A stretch of 64,000 bases of DNA, taken from Opitutia bacterium. GTDB taxonomy: Bacteria > Verrucomicrobiota > Verrucomicrobiae > Opitutales > UBA953. Made by a program: the position numbers and the translations under genes. This document shows, piece by piece, positions 54,459-63,445 of the stretch. The DNA lies in the NCBI GenBank assembly GCA_004558035.1, contig SFEJ01000004.1, positions 83,033 to 147,032 on the forward strand, written 5' to 3'. Within the stretch, counting starts at the first letter, position 1. Each line of letters starts with the position of its first letter. The notes beneath the pieces are model-generated. The model did no database searches. It saw only the letters and a program-made list of their open reading frames with translations, and was not told the origin of the DNA.

Positions 54459-56087
54459 ATGAGCGAAGCACAGAAAAACTCCCTCGCCGACATCTCGCAC
54501 GACCTTTTCGCCGTGCGCTCGGAAAAGCTGAATCAGCTCCGCGCCGCGGGCGAAGATCCCTTCCGCGCCAACTGGGCGCAGACGCACACCTCCGCCGACT
54601 GCGCCGAGCTGATGCGCCCCGCAATCGAGGCCGCCAAGGCCGCGGGAACGGACGTGCACGAGATTCCCTCCTCGGCGGAGGAAGTCTCCGTCGCCGGGCG
54701 CGTGATCGCGATCCGCGTCATGGGCAAAGCGAGCTTCATGAAGCTGCTCGACCGCGACGGCGTGCAGCAGGTCTATCTCACGCGCGACATTCTCGGCGAA
54801 GACCGCTACAACAAGCATTTCAAGAAGATGATCGACATCGGCGACTTCGTCGGCGTGCGCGGCGAGCTCTTCGTGACGAAGACCGGCGAAGTGACCGTGC
54901 GCGCGCGCGCCTACGGGCTCGTCGCCAAGGCCCTCCGCCCGCTCCCGGAAAAGTGGCACGGCATCACGGACGAGGAGCAGGTTTCGCGTCAGCGCTACCT
55001 CGACCTCATCGCGAATCCGGAGTCGAAGAAGCGCCTGCTTGACCGCTCGCGCATCATCGCCGAAATCCGCAAGTTCCTCTGGGAGCGCGACTTCGTCGAG
55101 GTCGAGACGCCCGCGCTGCACCCGATCGCGGGCGGCGCGGCGGCGCGGCCGTTCGTCACGCACTTCAACGCGCTGGACTGCGAATTTTATCTGCGCATCG
55201 CGCTCGAGCTGCACCTGAAGCGCTGCCTCGTCGGCGGCATCGAGCGCGTGTTCGAAATCGGCCGCGTCTTCCGCAACGAAGGCATGGACCGCCGCCACAA
55301 CCCGGAATTCACGATGATGGAAATCTATCAGGCGTATTCCGACTACGAAGGCATGATGACGCTCATCCGCGAGATGATTCAGCACCTCTGCAGAACCGTC
55401 GTCGGCACGACGACGATCACGCGCTACGACGGGCAGGTCATCGAGCTCGGCGGCGAATGGCGCGTCGCCGACTACAAGGATCTCGTGCGGGAACGCACCG
55501 GCCGCGCCGACTGGTTTGAGCTTTCCAAGGCGGAAAAAATCGCCGAATGCCGCCGCATGGCGGACGAAATCCGTTCCCGCGCGCAGGCCGAGGCGGAGGC
55601 GCGCGGCGAAGAGCTCCGCAACAAGGACCTCATGGTGCCCGACCCGCGCGAGGACTGGGAGGACTACGAAGTCACCAACGAAGTTTACGGCAAGCTCATC
55701 GAACCGAATCTGATTCAGCCGACCTTCGTCACGCACATCATGAAGGAGCTCTGCCCGCTCGCGAAGATCAACGAAAAGGACCCGAGCGTCATCGACGTCT
55801 TCGAGCTCTGCATCAACGGGCAGGAAATCGCGCCCGCGTATTCCGAGCAGAACGACCCGATCACGCAGCGCCGCATGTTCGAGCTGCAGGCGGGCGAGGA
55901 AATCCAGAAAATCGACCAGGACTTCCTCGTCGCGATGGAGCACGGCATGCCGCCGGCGGGCGGCATGGGCGTCGGCATCGACCGCCTCTGCATGCTCCTC
56001 ACGGGCTGCGCGAACATCCGCGAAACGATTCTGTTCCCGACGCTGAAGCCGGACTACGTCTCAGGCCCGCAGAAGAAGGAGGCCTGA
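54459..56087 (+). CDS. lysS: Lysyl-tRNA synthetase, class II
   Basis: A 542-residue enzyme starting at the ATG at 54459 (MSEAQKNSLADISHDLFAV). An OB-fold anticodon-binding domain (about 65-165) is followed by the class II core: motif 2 FRNEGMDRRHNPEFTMME, and motif 3 GMGVGIDRLCMLLTG. An insertion rich in charged residues (about 355-400) is longer than in Escherichia coli. It charges tRNA-Lys. The upstream frame extends through the terminator palindrome and is not used. Confidence 0.95.
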   Translation: MSEAQKNSLADISHDLFAVRSEKLNQLRAAGEDPFRANWAQTHTSADCAELMRPAIEAAKAAGTDVHEIPSSAEEVSVAGRVIAIRVMGKASFMKLLDRDGVQQVYLTRDILGEDRYNKHFKKMIDIGDFVGVRGELFVTKTGEVTVRARAYGLVAKALRPLPEKWHGITDEEQVSRQRYLDLIANPESKKRLLDRSRIIAEIRKFLWERDFVEVETPALHPIAGGAAARPFVTHFNALDCEFYLRIALELHLKRCLVGGIERVFEIGRVFRNEGMDRRHNPEFTMMEIYQAYSDYEGMMTLIREMIQHLCRTVVGTTTITRYDGQVIELGGEWRVADYKDLVRERTGRADWFELSKAEKIAECRRMADEIRSRAQAEAEARGEELRNKDLMVPDPREDWEDYEVTNEVYGKLIEPNLIQPTFVTHIMKELCPLAKINEKDPSVIDVFELCINGQEIAPAYSEQNDPITQRRMFELQAGEEIQKIDQDFLVAMEHGMPPAGGMGVGIDRLCMLLTGCANIRETILFPTLKPDYVSGPQKKEA

Positions 56088-56196
56088 GCCGCGCGTTTTC
56101 CCGAAGGCGCCGACGGAGAGAACTTTCGACACGGCTCTCCGCCGGCGCTTCGACTTTTTCCGTCCTTCCCCGTTTTCCTTTTTTCCGTTTTTCTCC

Positions 56197-57486
56197 ATGC
56201 CCTGGTCCGTCTATTTGGCTTTGAAACAGCTTTTCCCGCCGGGAAAACGCTTTCCCGCGTTCGCGCTCGTCTCCATCGTCGGCGTGGCGATCGGCGTCTG
56301 CTCGCTGCTCGTCGTGCAGACCGTGATGAACGGCTACGCGCGGGAACACCGCGAAAACATTCAGCGCATGTACGGCCACGTGATCGTGCGCAACATCGAC
56401 GACGGCTTCATTTCCGACTACCGCGCGGTCGCGGAAAAGCTCGAGCGCGTTCCCGGCGTCGTCGCGGCGGCGCCCTACGCCGAGGGGCAGGTCATGGTGA
56501 AGAACGGCGACACGCCCGCCCTGCCTTTCGTGCGCGGCATCGACCTGGAGCAGGAGGACAAGGTCATCCCCGTACGCAGGAACATCGTCGCGGGAACGCT
56601 CGACGCGCTCGACGACGACCGCGTCGTCCTCGGCAGCGAGCTCGCGCGCCAGCTGCGCGTCCGCTTCACGCGCGGCTACGAGACGACCGACGGCAAACAC
56701 GTTCCCGCGCGCGTCCTTCCCGGGCAGGTGCTCGAAATCTATTCGCCGACGATGATTTCCGATCTGCAGCGCGAGGAAGTTCCGCTGCCGGTCGAGCTCG
56801 AAGTCTGCGGCATCTTCGAATCCGGCTACCGTCCGGCGGACGAAAGCACGATCATCGTTTCGCTGCGCCGCATGCAGGAGCTCTACGGGCTGGGCAAAAG
56901 CGTGCACGGCATCCGCCTCCGCGTCGCCGACGCCGAAGGCGCGACGGCGATGCTGCCCGCCGTCAACGCCGCGCTCCCGCGCGGGCTGCGCGCGTTCTCG
57001 TGGATGTCCGTCAACTGGAATTTTCTTCAGGCGGTGCAGTTCGAAAAGACGATGCTGTTCTTCCTGATGTTCATCATCACGCTCGTCGCGTCGTTCTCGA
57101 TCGCGAGCACGCTGTTTTCGGCGGTCGTGAAGCGTTCCCGCGAAATCGGCATTCTCGGCGCGCTCGGCGGGCGCCCGCGGCAGATTCTGACGATCTTCGC
57201 CGCGCAGGGGCTCTTCGTCGGCGCAATCGGCTACGGCTTCGGTTGCCTGCTGACGTTCGCTATCGTCGCCGGGCGCGACCGCATCGTCGCCTTCATCAAT
57301 TCGATTTTCGGCGACGGCGAAATGATCCAGACGCAGTACATGTTCTCGCAGATTCCGGTGCACTACAGCGCGGCGGACTTCGTCATCGCGGCGGCGTTCA
57401 CGCTGGCGACGACGACGGTCGCCGGGCTCATTCCCGCGATCTGGGCGGCGCGCAGGAAACCCGCCGAAGCCATGAGGGAAAGCTGA
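56197..57486 (+). CDS. Lipoprotein-releasing ABC transporter permease (LolC/LolE family)
   Basis: A 429-residue FtsX-like permease with one N-terminal helix (ALVSIVGVAIGVCSLLVVQ), a large periplasmic domain (about 50-285) and three C-terminal helices. It pairs with the LolD-type ATPase encoded 575 bp downstream to extract lipoproteins from the inner membrane. Only one permease gene is present, so a LolF-type homodimer is likely. The gap to lolD is occupied by an inserted element with its own gene. Confidence 0.87.
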   Translation: MPWSVYLALKQLFPPGKRFPAFALVSIVGVAIGVCSLLVVQTVMNGYAREHRENIQRMYGHVIVRNIDDGFISDYRAVAEKLERVPGVVAAAPYAEGQVMVKNGDTPALPFVRGIDLEQEDKVIPVRRNIVAGTLDALDDDRVVLGSELARQLRVRFTRGYETTDGKHVPARVLPGQVLEIYSPTMISDLQREEVPLPVELEVCGIFESGYRPADESTIIVSLRRMQELYGLGKSVHGIRLRVADAEGATAMLPAVNAALPRGLRAFSWMSVNWNFLQAVQFEKTMLFFLMFIITLVASFSIASTLFSAVVKRSREIGILGALGGRPRQILTIFAAQGLFVGAIGYGFGCLLTFAIVAGRDRIVAFINSIFGDGEMIQTQYMFSQIPVHYSAADFVIAAAFTLATTTVAGLIPAIWAARRKPAEAMRES

Positions 57487-57547
57487 GGCGCGGGAACGCG
57501 AGTCCTCCCCTCTCCCGAAAACGGAACCACGAATGAACACGAAAAAG

Positions 57548-58057
57548 AAGTGGCTGGGAGCTGGTAACTGGAAACTGGCGCATTGCGGAAAAAGGAATTC
57601 AAAAGATGATCTACAGTGATTTAGAGGCGTGGAAAGCGTCCATGGAGCTCGCGCAAAAAATTTACGAAGCGACGAGATCGTTCCCGCGCGAAGAAATTTA
57701 TGGAATGACCTCTCAGATGCGCCGCGCCGCCGTTTCCATTCCCTCGAACATCGCCGAAGGCTCCGCGCGCCAGAGCGACAAAGACGCTTTGCGGTTCATT
57801 CGTATCGCGCAAGGTTCGTTCGCCGAGCTAGAAACTCAAATCATTTTAGCGCAGCGAATCGGTTTCTTCGTTCCCGACGACGAATTTCTCGCGCTGTTGA
57901 AAAAATCCGGACGCCTGATTACAGGCTTGGCTCAACACGCGGAACGCCGTTGCGCCTCTTCCCGCTAGCCCGAAATCCTTTCAGTTTTTCCTTTCCTGCA
58001 TTCCACCAGTCACTAGTTACCAGTTACCAGCTACCTGTCACAAGCTACCAGCCACTT
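57548..58057 (+). mobile_element. 510-bp element: S23-type gene between inverted heptamer arms
   Basis: The ends are AAGTGGCTGG (57548-57557) and its exact inverse CCAGCCACTT (58048-58057). Just inside lie 7-bp repeated units (GGAGCTG, GTAACTG, GAAACTG on the left; TTACCAG-type units on the right). The element carries one small gene and, near 57971, the segment GAAATCCTTTC, which is also in copy C. It splits a permease gene from its ATPase gene, which would normally be adjacent. Mobility is inferred from the position and the inverted ends. Confidence 0.75.
57606..57968 (+). CDS. Four-helix-bundle protein (S23/IVS family)
   Basis: A 120-residue helical protein (MIYSDLEAWKASMELAQKIY). The signatures FPREEIYGMTSQMRRAAVSI and SNIAEGSARQSDKDALRFI define the S23/23S-rRNA-intervening-sequence family, to which the accessory protein Avd of diversity-generating retroelements is related. 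The function is unknown: Avd binds nucleic acid and reverse transcriptase, and the family members found in rRNA intervening sequences are of uncertain role. It is the only gene of the 510-bp element. No reverse transcriptase is near. Confidence 0.9.
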   Translation: MIYSDLEAWKASMELAQKIYEATRSFPREEIYGMTSQMRRAAVSIPSNIAEGSARQSDKDALRFIRIAQGSFAELETQIILAQRIGFFVPDDEFLALLKKSGRLITGLAQHAERRCASSR

Positions 58058-58061
58058 TCTT

Positions 58062-58757
58062 ATGCCTCCCGTCCTCGCAGCCAACGCCATCAGAAAATCC
58101 TTCGCTTCCCCCGCGGGAACGATCGACGTCCTCAGGGGCGTCGATCTCGCCGTCGCCGCGGGCGAACGCGTCTCCGTCCGCGGCGAAAGCGGCGCGGGAA
58201 AAACCACGCTGCTGCAGATTCTCGGCGGCCTCGACGCGCCCGACTCCGGAGAGCTCTTCTGGAACGGCGAGCGCATCACCGGCCGCGGGAACGCCTTTCT
58301 CGCCAGGGCGCGCACGAAGCTCATCGGCTACGTGTTCCAGTTCTTCCACCTCGTCCCCGAGCTCACCGCGCTCGAAAACGTGCTGCTCGCCGCGCGCATC
58401 GCGGGAACGCCCGTGCGCGCCGCGCGGGAACAGGCGCGGGAACTGCTCTCGCGCGTCGGGCTCGGCGAGCGCGTCGGCCACCTCCCGGCCAAGCTCTCCG
58501 GCGGCGAATGCCAGCGCGTCGCGATCGCGCGCGCGCTCGTCAACCGCCCGCCGCTGATTCTCGCGGACGAGCCTACCGGCAATCTCGACGAACGCACGGG
58601 CGAATCCGTCATGAGCCTGCTGCTCGACGTCTGCCGCGAGCGCGACGCCGCGCTCTTCCTCGTCACGCACAATCTCGAGTTCGCCGACCGCGCCGACCGC
58701 CGCCTCGTTCTCCGCCGCGGCGTGCTCGAAGAGCTGAGCGGACAGGAGAGAGGTTAA
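58062..58757 (+). CDS. lolD: Lipoprotein-releasing ABC transporter ATPase LolD
   Basis: A 231-residue ATPase with Walker A GESGAGKTTLLQI, signature LSGGECQRVAIARAL and Walker B LILADEPTGNLDERTG. FHLVPELTALENVLLAAR is typical of the LolD/MacB subgroup. Its ATG lies only 5 nt after the right end of the inserted element, and no purine-rich ribosome site precedes it. Expression may have changed by the insertion. It powers the permease encoded at 56197. Confidence 0.9.
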   Translation: MPPVLAANAIRKSFASPAGTIDVLRGVDLAVAAGERVSVRGESGAGKTTLLQILGGLDAPDSGELFWNGERITGRGNAFLARARTKLIGYVFQFFHLVPELTALENVLLAARIAGTPVRAAREQARELLSRVGLGERVGHLPAKLSGGECQRVAIARALVNRPPLILADEPTGNLDERTGESVMSLLLDVCRERDAALFLVTHNLEFADRADRRLVLRRGVLEELSGQERG

Positions 58758-58843
58758 GAGGTTAAAAGGTTATGAGGCTGATCTCCTTCCGTCCCTTTTT
58801 CCCGTTGCCGCCGCGCCGCGGGAACGCATAGACTCCGCGCACC

Positions 58844-59938
58844 ATGAGCAAAAAATCTCCGAAAAATTCTTCCGAAAAACCTTTTGAAATTCCCGCGTTC
58901 CTGCGCGAGCTCCTCGAAGCGAAGGCACCCACCGGGCACGAGTTCGAGGCGCAGGCCGTCTGCGACAGATACATGAAGAACGTCGCCGACGAATACCGCG
59001 GGGACGTCCTCGGCAACCGCATCGCCACGCTCAACCCGAAGGCGAAGACCTCCGTCATGTTCGCCGGGCACATCGACGAGCTCGGCCTGCAGATTTCCTA
59101 CGCGGACGACAAGGGCTTCCTCTATTTCAACCTGCTCGGCGGGCACGATCTCGTGATGCCCAGCGGCCGCCGCGTGCTCATTCTGACGAAGAACGGCGTC
59201 GTGCGCGGCGTCGTCGGCAAGCGCGCCGTGCACCTGATGAGCGCCTCGGAGCGCACGAAGGTGCCCGAAGTTCACGAAATGTGGATCGACATCGGCGCGA
59301 GCTCCCGCGAGGAGGCGCTCGCGCGCGTCGCGATCGGCGATCCCGCGGTTTACGACGAGACCGTCGAGCTGCTGAACGGCTCGATCGCCGCTGCGCGCGC
59401 GTTCGACGACCGCGCCGGCTGCTACATCGCGATGGAGGCGGCGCGCCGCCTCGCGAAGGAAAAGAAGCTCGCCGTGCGCGTGGACGCCGTCGCGACCACG
59501 CAGGAGGAAATCGGCACGCGCGGCGCGCAGACCGCCGCGCAGGGGCTGAACCCGACCGTCGGCGTCGCGATCGACGTCACGCACGCCACCGACCACCCCG
59601 ACGCGGACAACCGCAAGTTCGGGCGCATGACGCTTTCCGGCGGTCCCGCAATCTGCCGCGGGCCGAACATCAACCCGCTCGTCTTCGACAAGCTCGTCGC
59701 CGCCGCGGAAAAGGCCGGCGTGCCGTATCAGGTCGAGGCGGATCCGCGCCCGACGGGAACGGACGCGCGCGTCATTCAGATGGCGAACGCGGGCGTCGCG
59801 GCGGGGCTGATCTCCGTGCCGCTGCGCTACATGCACACGCCGGGCGAAGTCGTCGATCTCGCCGTCGTCGAGCAGTGCGTGAAACTCCTCGTCGAGTTCA
59901 CGAAATCCGTCGGCGCGGACGAAACGTTCGCGTGGTGA
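58844..59938 (+). CDS. M42 family metallopeptidase
   Basis: A 364-residue cytosolic aminopeptidase-like enzyme. The metal-binding residues sit in VMFAGHIDELGL (His, Asp), ARAFDDRAGC (Asp), TTQEEIGTRG (Glu pair) and AIDVTHATDHPD (Asp); the C-terminal RYMHTPGE has the last His. M42 members form large tetrahedral complexes and trim peptides. Start at 58844 follows a purine-rich GCGGGAACG. It is followed 15 bp later by menG. Confidence 0.9.
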   Translation: MSKKSPKNSSEKPFEIPAFLRELLEAKAPTGHEFEAQAVCDRYMKNVADEYRGDVLGNRIATLNPKAKTSVMFAGHIDELGLQISYADDKGFLYFNLLGGHDLVMPSGRRVLILTKNGVVRGVVGKRAVHLMSASERTKVPEVHEMWIDIGASSREEALARVAIGDPAVYDETVELLNGSIAAARAFDDRAGCYIAMEAARRLAKEKKLAVRVDAVATTQEEIGTRGAQTAAQGLNPTVGVAIDVTHATDHPDADNRKFGRMTLSGGPAICRGPNINPLVFDKLVAAAEKAGVPYQVEADPRPTGTDARVIQMANAGVAAGLISVPLRYMHTPGEVVDLAVVEQCVKLLVEFTKSVGADETFAW

Positions 59939-59952
59939 AATCTCCCGCCGCC

Positions 59953-60657
59953 ATGCCGGAAGGAATCAAAGTCCAAAAGATGTTCGCGGGCATCGCGAAG
60001 CGCTACGACCTCGCGAACGTCCTGCTCAGCGGCGGCGCGTGCCGCTGGTGGGCGCGGCGGCTCGTGAAACTCGTCGCGCGGGAACGCCCGCGGGAAATCG
60101 CCGACCTCGCGACCGGCAGCGGCGACGTCGCCTTCGCCCTGCGCCGCGCCCTGCCCGACGCCGAAATCCGCGCCTACGACTTCTGCGAGGCGATGCTCGA
60201 CGTCGCGCGGGAACGCGCCGCCCGCCGACGCGAAAAGAACGCGGCGGAAAAGCCCGTCTCCTTCGCGTTCGGCGACTGCATGAACCTGCCGCTCGCGGAC
60301 GCGTCGCTCGACGCGCTCACGATCGCCTACGGCGTACGCAACTTCGAAGACCGCGCGCGCGGGCTCCGCGAGCTGCGGCGCGTCCTGCGCCCGGGCGGCG
60401 CGGCGTTCATCCTCGAATTCACGCAGCCGGCGACGCTTTTCCGCCCGTTCTACTATCTTTACCTCAAGCTCGCGCTCCCGCTCATCGCGTGGGCGATCAC
60501 GGGCGACCGCAAGGCGTACGACTATCTCGCGGGCTCGATCGAAGCGTTCCCGCCGAAGGAAGGACTCTCGGCGGAGCTCTGCGCCGCGGGCTTTTCGGAC
60601 GTGCGCGCGCTCGGCATGACGTTTTCCGTCGTCGCCGTCCACGTCGCCCGCAGGTGA
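59953..60657 (+). CDS. menG: Demethylmenaquinone methyltransferase
   Basis: A 234-residue SAM-dependent enzyme (MPEGIKVQKMFAGIAKRYDL). The ASP segments MFAGIAKRYDLANVLLSGG and ADLATGSGDVAFALRR give the UbiE/MenG signature, and YGVRNFEDRARGLRELRRVL the second. It methylates demethylmenaquinone in the last step of menaquinone synthesis. menA lies at 21464. Ubiquinone use is not suggested by any other gene here. Confidence 0.9.
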   Translation: MPEGIKVQKMFAGIAKRYDLANVLLSGGACRWWARRLVKLVARERPREIADLATGSGDVAFALRRALPDAEIRAYDFCEAMLDVARERAARRREKNAAEKPVSFAFGDCMNLPLADASLDALTIAYGVRNFEDRARGLRELRRVLRPGGAAFILEFTQPATLFRPFYYLYLKLALPLIAWAITGDRKAYDYLAGSIEAFPPKEGLSAELCAAGFSDVRALGMTFSVVAVHVARR

Positions 60658-60676
60658 CGCGGGAACGCGCCGCGCG

Positions 60677-60904
60677 TCAGCGGTTTTCGCGCAGCGCGAA
60701 AATCAGGAAAATCGCGGGAACGAAGAGAAAGGCGCAGACGCACGCGGCGAGCGCTGCGATTCCCCCGACGTCGAAAAACAGGCACGGAATCCCGCAGAGA
60801 AAAACGAGCATCGCCGCGCCCAGCGCAAAGGTCGCCAGGCGCCGCAGCGTTTCGGAAAGGCGCGTCGGCGCAACGTTCGTGTTTTTGAACATAGAGCGCG
60901 CCAT
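60677..60904 (-). CDS. Small two-helix membrane protein
   Basis: A 75-residue protein with two hydrophobic stretches (FALGAAMLVFLCGIPCLFF and AALAACVCAFLFVPAIFLIF) and short charged ends. A downstream ATG (MFKNTNVAPT) could also be the start. It converges on menG. Not recognised. Confidence 0.55.
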   Translation of the reverse strand: MARSMFKNTNVAPTRLSETLRRLATFALGAAMLVFLCGIPCLFFDVGGIAALAACVCAFLFVPAIFLIFALRENR

Positions 60905-60973
60905 TAAATCCTTTTTTCGCGCGCGCGCAACGAGGAAAAGCGTTCCCGCACGGGCGCCGCGACGCGCGCGGCA

Positions 60974-61145
60974 GGTGATGAAGTGATGAGGTTATGGAGT
61001 TATGAAGGTTGAGTAGAGCTTAAGAGCTTAAAAGATTAAAAGATTAACGGAAAATTTTCTTTTCAACTTTTAAACTCTTCAGCTTTTAAGCTCCTTTCGT
61101 CGAAGCCGAGCGCAAAGAACTTCATCACCTCATAACCTCATCACC
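60974..61145. repeat. Nested repeat element with 8-bp units (copy G)
   Basis: The outer arms begin with GCAGGTGATGA (60971) and end with its inverse near 61145. Inside the left half, an inner element with GAGCTTAA-type 8-bp units (61015-61045) has its inverse at about 61067-61093. Between the inner and outer right arms lies CTCCTTTCGTCGAAGCCGAG, 16 of 20 matches to the core of copy C. One element appears to sit inside another. Confidence 0.7.
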
Positions 61146-61159
61146 TGCGCCGCTACGCG

Positions 61160-62995
61160 CTACGCCGCGTCGGGATCGGTAAGGACTTCGACGAGGACGG
61201 GGCCGGGCGTCGCGAACGCGCGGGCGAGATCCTCGCGCAGCGTCGCGGGATCGGAGACGCGCACGCCGGCGCTCCCGCAGAGCTTCGCGAACTCCGCCAG
61301 ATTCGGGTTGTGCAGGCGCGTCTCCCACACGCTCACGCGCGCGTTGCGCTGTTCGAGCGAAATCTTCGCCAGCTCGGAATTGTTGAACACGACGCATTTC
61401 ACGTCCATGCCGCAGCGCACGACCGTCGTCCACTCGGCGAGATACTGCCCCAGACCGCCGTCGCCCACGACGCCGACGACCGGACGCCCGCCGAGCGCGG
61501 CGTTGTCGCGCGTCGCGCACCACGCGCCGATCGCCGCGGGCAGCCCCACGCCGATCGAGCCGAGGTAGAACGAGAGCAGCGCGCGCTGATTCTTCGCCTC
61601 GAAATATCTGCCGAACGCGTAGGCGACGTTCCCGACGTCCACGGAGACGACGGCGTTTTCGGGAACGCATTCCGACAGCGCGGCGCAGACGGCGGCGGGA
61701 GCGATTTTCCCCGGCGCGCTCCGCTCGGCGCGGCGGCGTTTCTCGGCGCGCCATTCCGCCCAGAGCGCGGCGACGCGTTCCCGCGGATCCTCCGCCGCGA
61801 CGTTCCCGCGCAGCAGGCGCGTCAGCTCCGGAAGCGTCTCCGAAAGCTCGCCGAGCACGCCGCAGTCGATCTTGCGCAGGCGGCCGAGCGCGGCGGGATC
61901 GCGGTCGATCTGCACGGTCGGCTTGCCCTTCGCGATTTCGGAGTGATTGCTGAAGGAGACGCCGAGCCCGACGACGCAGTCGCTCTCCGCCATCATCTTC
62001 GCGGAGACGAGCGTACCGCTGCGCCCGACGACGCCGCACGCGAGCGGGAACGCGTCGGACACGAAGCCCTTGGCGCGATACGTCGTCGCGACGGCGGCGT
62101 TCACCGCCTCCGCGAACGCGAGCGCCTCGGCGACCGCGTGGCGGCAGCCTTCCCCGACGACGACGAACGGCCGTTTCGCGCGGGAAATCAGCGCGACCGC
62201 CTCGGCGAGAGCGGCGTCGGACGCGCGCGTCGCCGTGCCGTTGAAGATTTCGCCCGCGGGCGTTCCCGCGGGAGCGTCGGGCGCGACGGGCACGTTCTGC
62301 ACGTCGTCGGGCAGCACGATCTGCGCGACCGAGCGCGTCAGAATCGCGTGCCGTGCGGCGCGCGCGGCGACCGCGGCGAAATCGGACGAAGCCGTCGCCG
62401 TCTGCTGCAGGCTCGCGGCGGCGCCGAGCGCGCGCACGAGATCGATTTCCTGAAAAGCGTTGCGCCCGAGCTCGCGGCTCGGCACCTGTCCCGTGAGCGC
62501 GATCGCGGGAGCGCGGTCGAGCGCGGCGTCCGCGAGGCCCGTGAGGAGATTCGTCGCGCCCGGTCCGGCGATCGTCAGACACGCGGCGGGCATTCCCGTG
62601 AGCTTGCCGTAGGCCGCCGCCGCGAACGCCGCCGCGCCCTCGTGGCGGATGCTGACGAACTCCATTTCGCCGCGCTCGGCGCAGCGCCGAATCGCGTCAG
62701 CCATGCCGAGATTCGAGTGCCCGACCATGCCGAACACGCGCCGCACGCCGAAGTTGCGCAGCGTCTCCGCGATCAGGTCGGACGCCGTGCGCTTCGCTTC
62801 CGCCGTTCCCGCGGGAACGGGCTCCGCGGCGACGGCCTTTTCCGCCGGGGCTTCCGCCGCCTCGGGAACGGGCGCGAACATGTCCTTGCCCACGCCGCAG
62901 ATCGGGCACGCCCAGCCTTCCGGCAGCTCGCCCCAAGCCTTGTTTTCCTTTTCTTCGTCATAGACGAAACCGCAAACGCCGCACTTGTATTTCAT
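61160..62995 (-). CDS. Rubredoxin-ThDP-dependent enzyme fusion (pyruvate oxidase/acetolactate synthase-like)
   Basis: A 611-residue protein starting at the ATG at 62995. Residues 1-45 are a complete rubredoxin: YKCGVCGFVYDEE and GWACPICGVGKDMF with the four iron-binding Cys. A 35-residue Ala/Pro/Glu linker follows, then a full three-domain ThDP enzyme: SIRHEGAAAFAAAAYGKLTG (catalytic Glu), the central domain, and VVGDGGLGQYLAEW to FNNSEL (ThDP/Mg motif). The best guess is a pyruvate oxidase-like or related 2-oxoacid decarboxylating enzyme passing electrons to its own rubredoxin. Substrate unknown. Confidence 0.78.
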   Translation of the reverse strand: MKYKCGVCGFVYDEEKENKAWGELPEGWACPICGVGKDMFAPVPEAAEAPAEKAVAAEPVPAGTAEAKRTASDLIAETLRNFGVRRVFGMVGHSNLGMADAIRRCAERGEMEFVSIRHEGAAAFAAAAYGKLTGMPAACLTIAGPGATNLLTGLADAALDRAPAIALTGQVPSRELGRNAFQEIDLVRALGAAASLQQTATASSDFAAVAARAARHAILTRSVAQIVLPDDVQNVPVAPDAPAGTPAGEIFNGTATRASDAALAEAVALISRAKRPFVVVGEGCRHAVAEALAFAEAVNAAVATTYRAKGFVSDAFPLACGVVGRSGTLVSAKMMAESDCVVGLGVSFSNHSEIAKGKPTVQIDRDPAALGRLRKIDCGVLGELSETLPELTRLLRGNVAAEDPRERVAALWAEWRAEKRRRAERSAPGKIAPAAVCAALSECVPENAVVSVDVGNVAYAFGRYFEAKNQRALLSFYLGSIGVGLPAAIGAWCATRDNAALGGRPVVGVVGDGGLGQYLAEWTTVVRCGMDVKCVVFNNSELAKISLEQRNARVSVWETRLHNPNLAEFAKLCGSAGVRVSDPATLREDLARAFATPGPVLVEVLTDPDAA

Positions 62996-63445
62996 ACGAA
63001 AATAAAACCATTCCAAATCGTCCCGCGCAACGCCTTTTTCCGACGCGGAGACACGGAGGAACGGAGAAACAGAGAAACAGAGAGCCGCGGAAACGCGATT
63101 CTTCAAACGCAAAGAACGCAAAGAAAAACCGCAAAGTCAAATAAAGTTAAAGAAAAGTTTTAGAGGAGAGGCGGCATTCCTGCCGCTTCATCGAAGTCTG
63201 TAAACGCAAACTTTTCCCGCCAAAACGCAAAGATTTTTACTGGAAGTCTCAGAAGTCGATAGAAGTTTTCTTTTTGAGAAAAACCGGAAAGGCGCAGAAG
63301 AGAAAAAAGACTTTTTCTTTGCCCGGCTTCGCGGGAACGGAAAGGAGGGTAAGCGTCCCGCTTGCCCGCCGAATCCGCAGACACAAATTTTTTCCCGCAG
63401 ATGACGCGGATTTCCGCGGATTTTTTGATTTCGCGGACCGCGTCT
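62996..63445. other. Gene-free region with tandem 8-bp units and palindromes
   Basis: Five 8-bp units (GGAGACAC, GGAGGAAC, GGAGAAAC, AGAGAAAC, AGAGAGCC) run from 63047 to 63086. AACGCAAAG-type repeats follow (63106-63135). The GCGGCA-TTCC-TGCCGC palindrome is at 63171 and a GGAGGGTAAGCG fold-back at 63344-63370. No convincing gene is seen. Confidence 0.7.
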
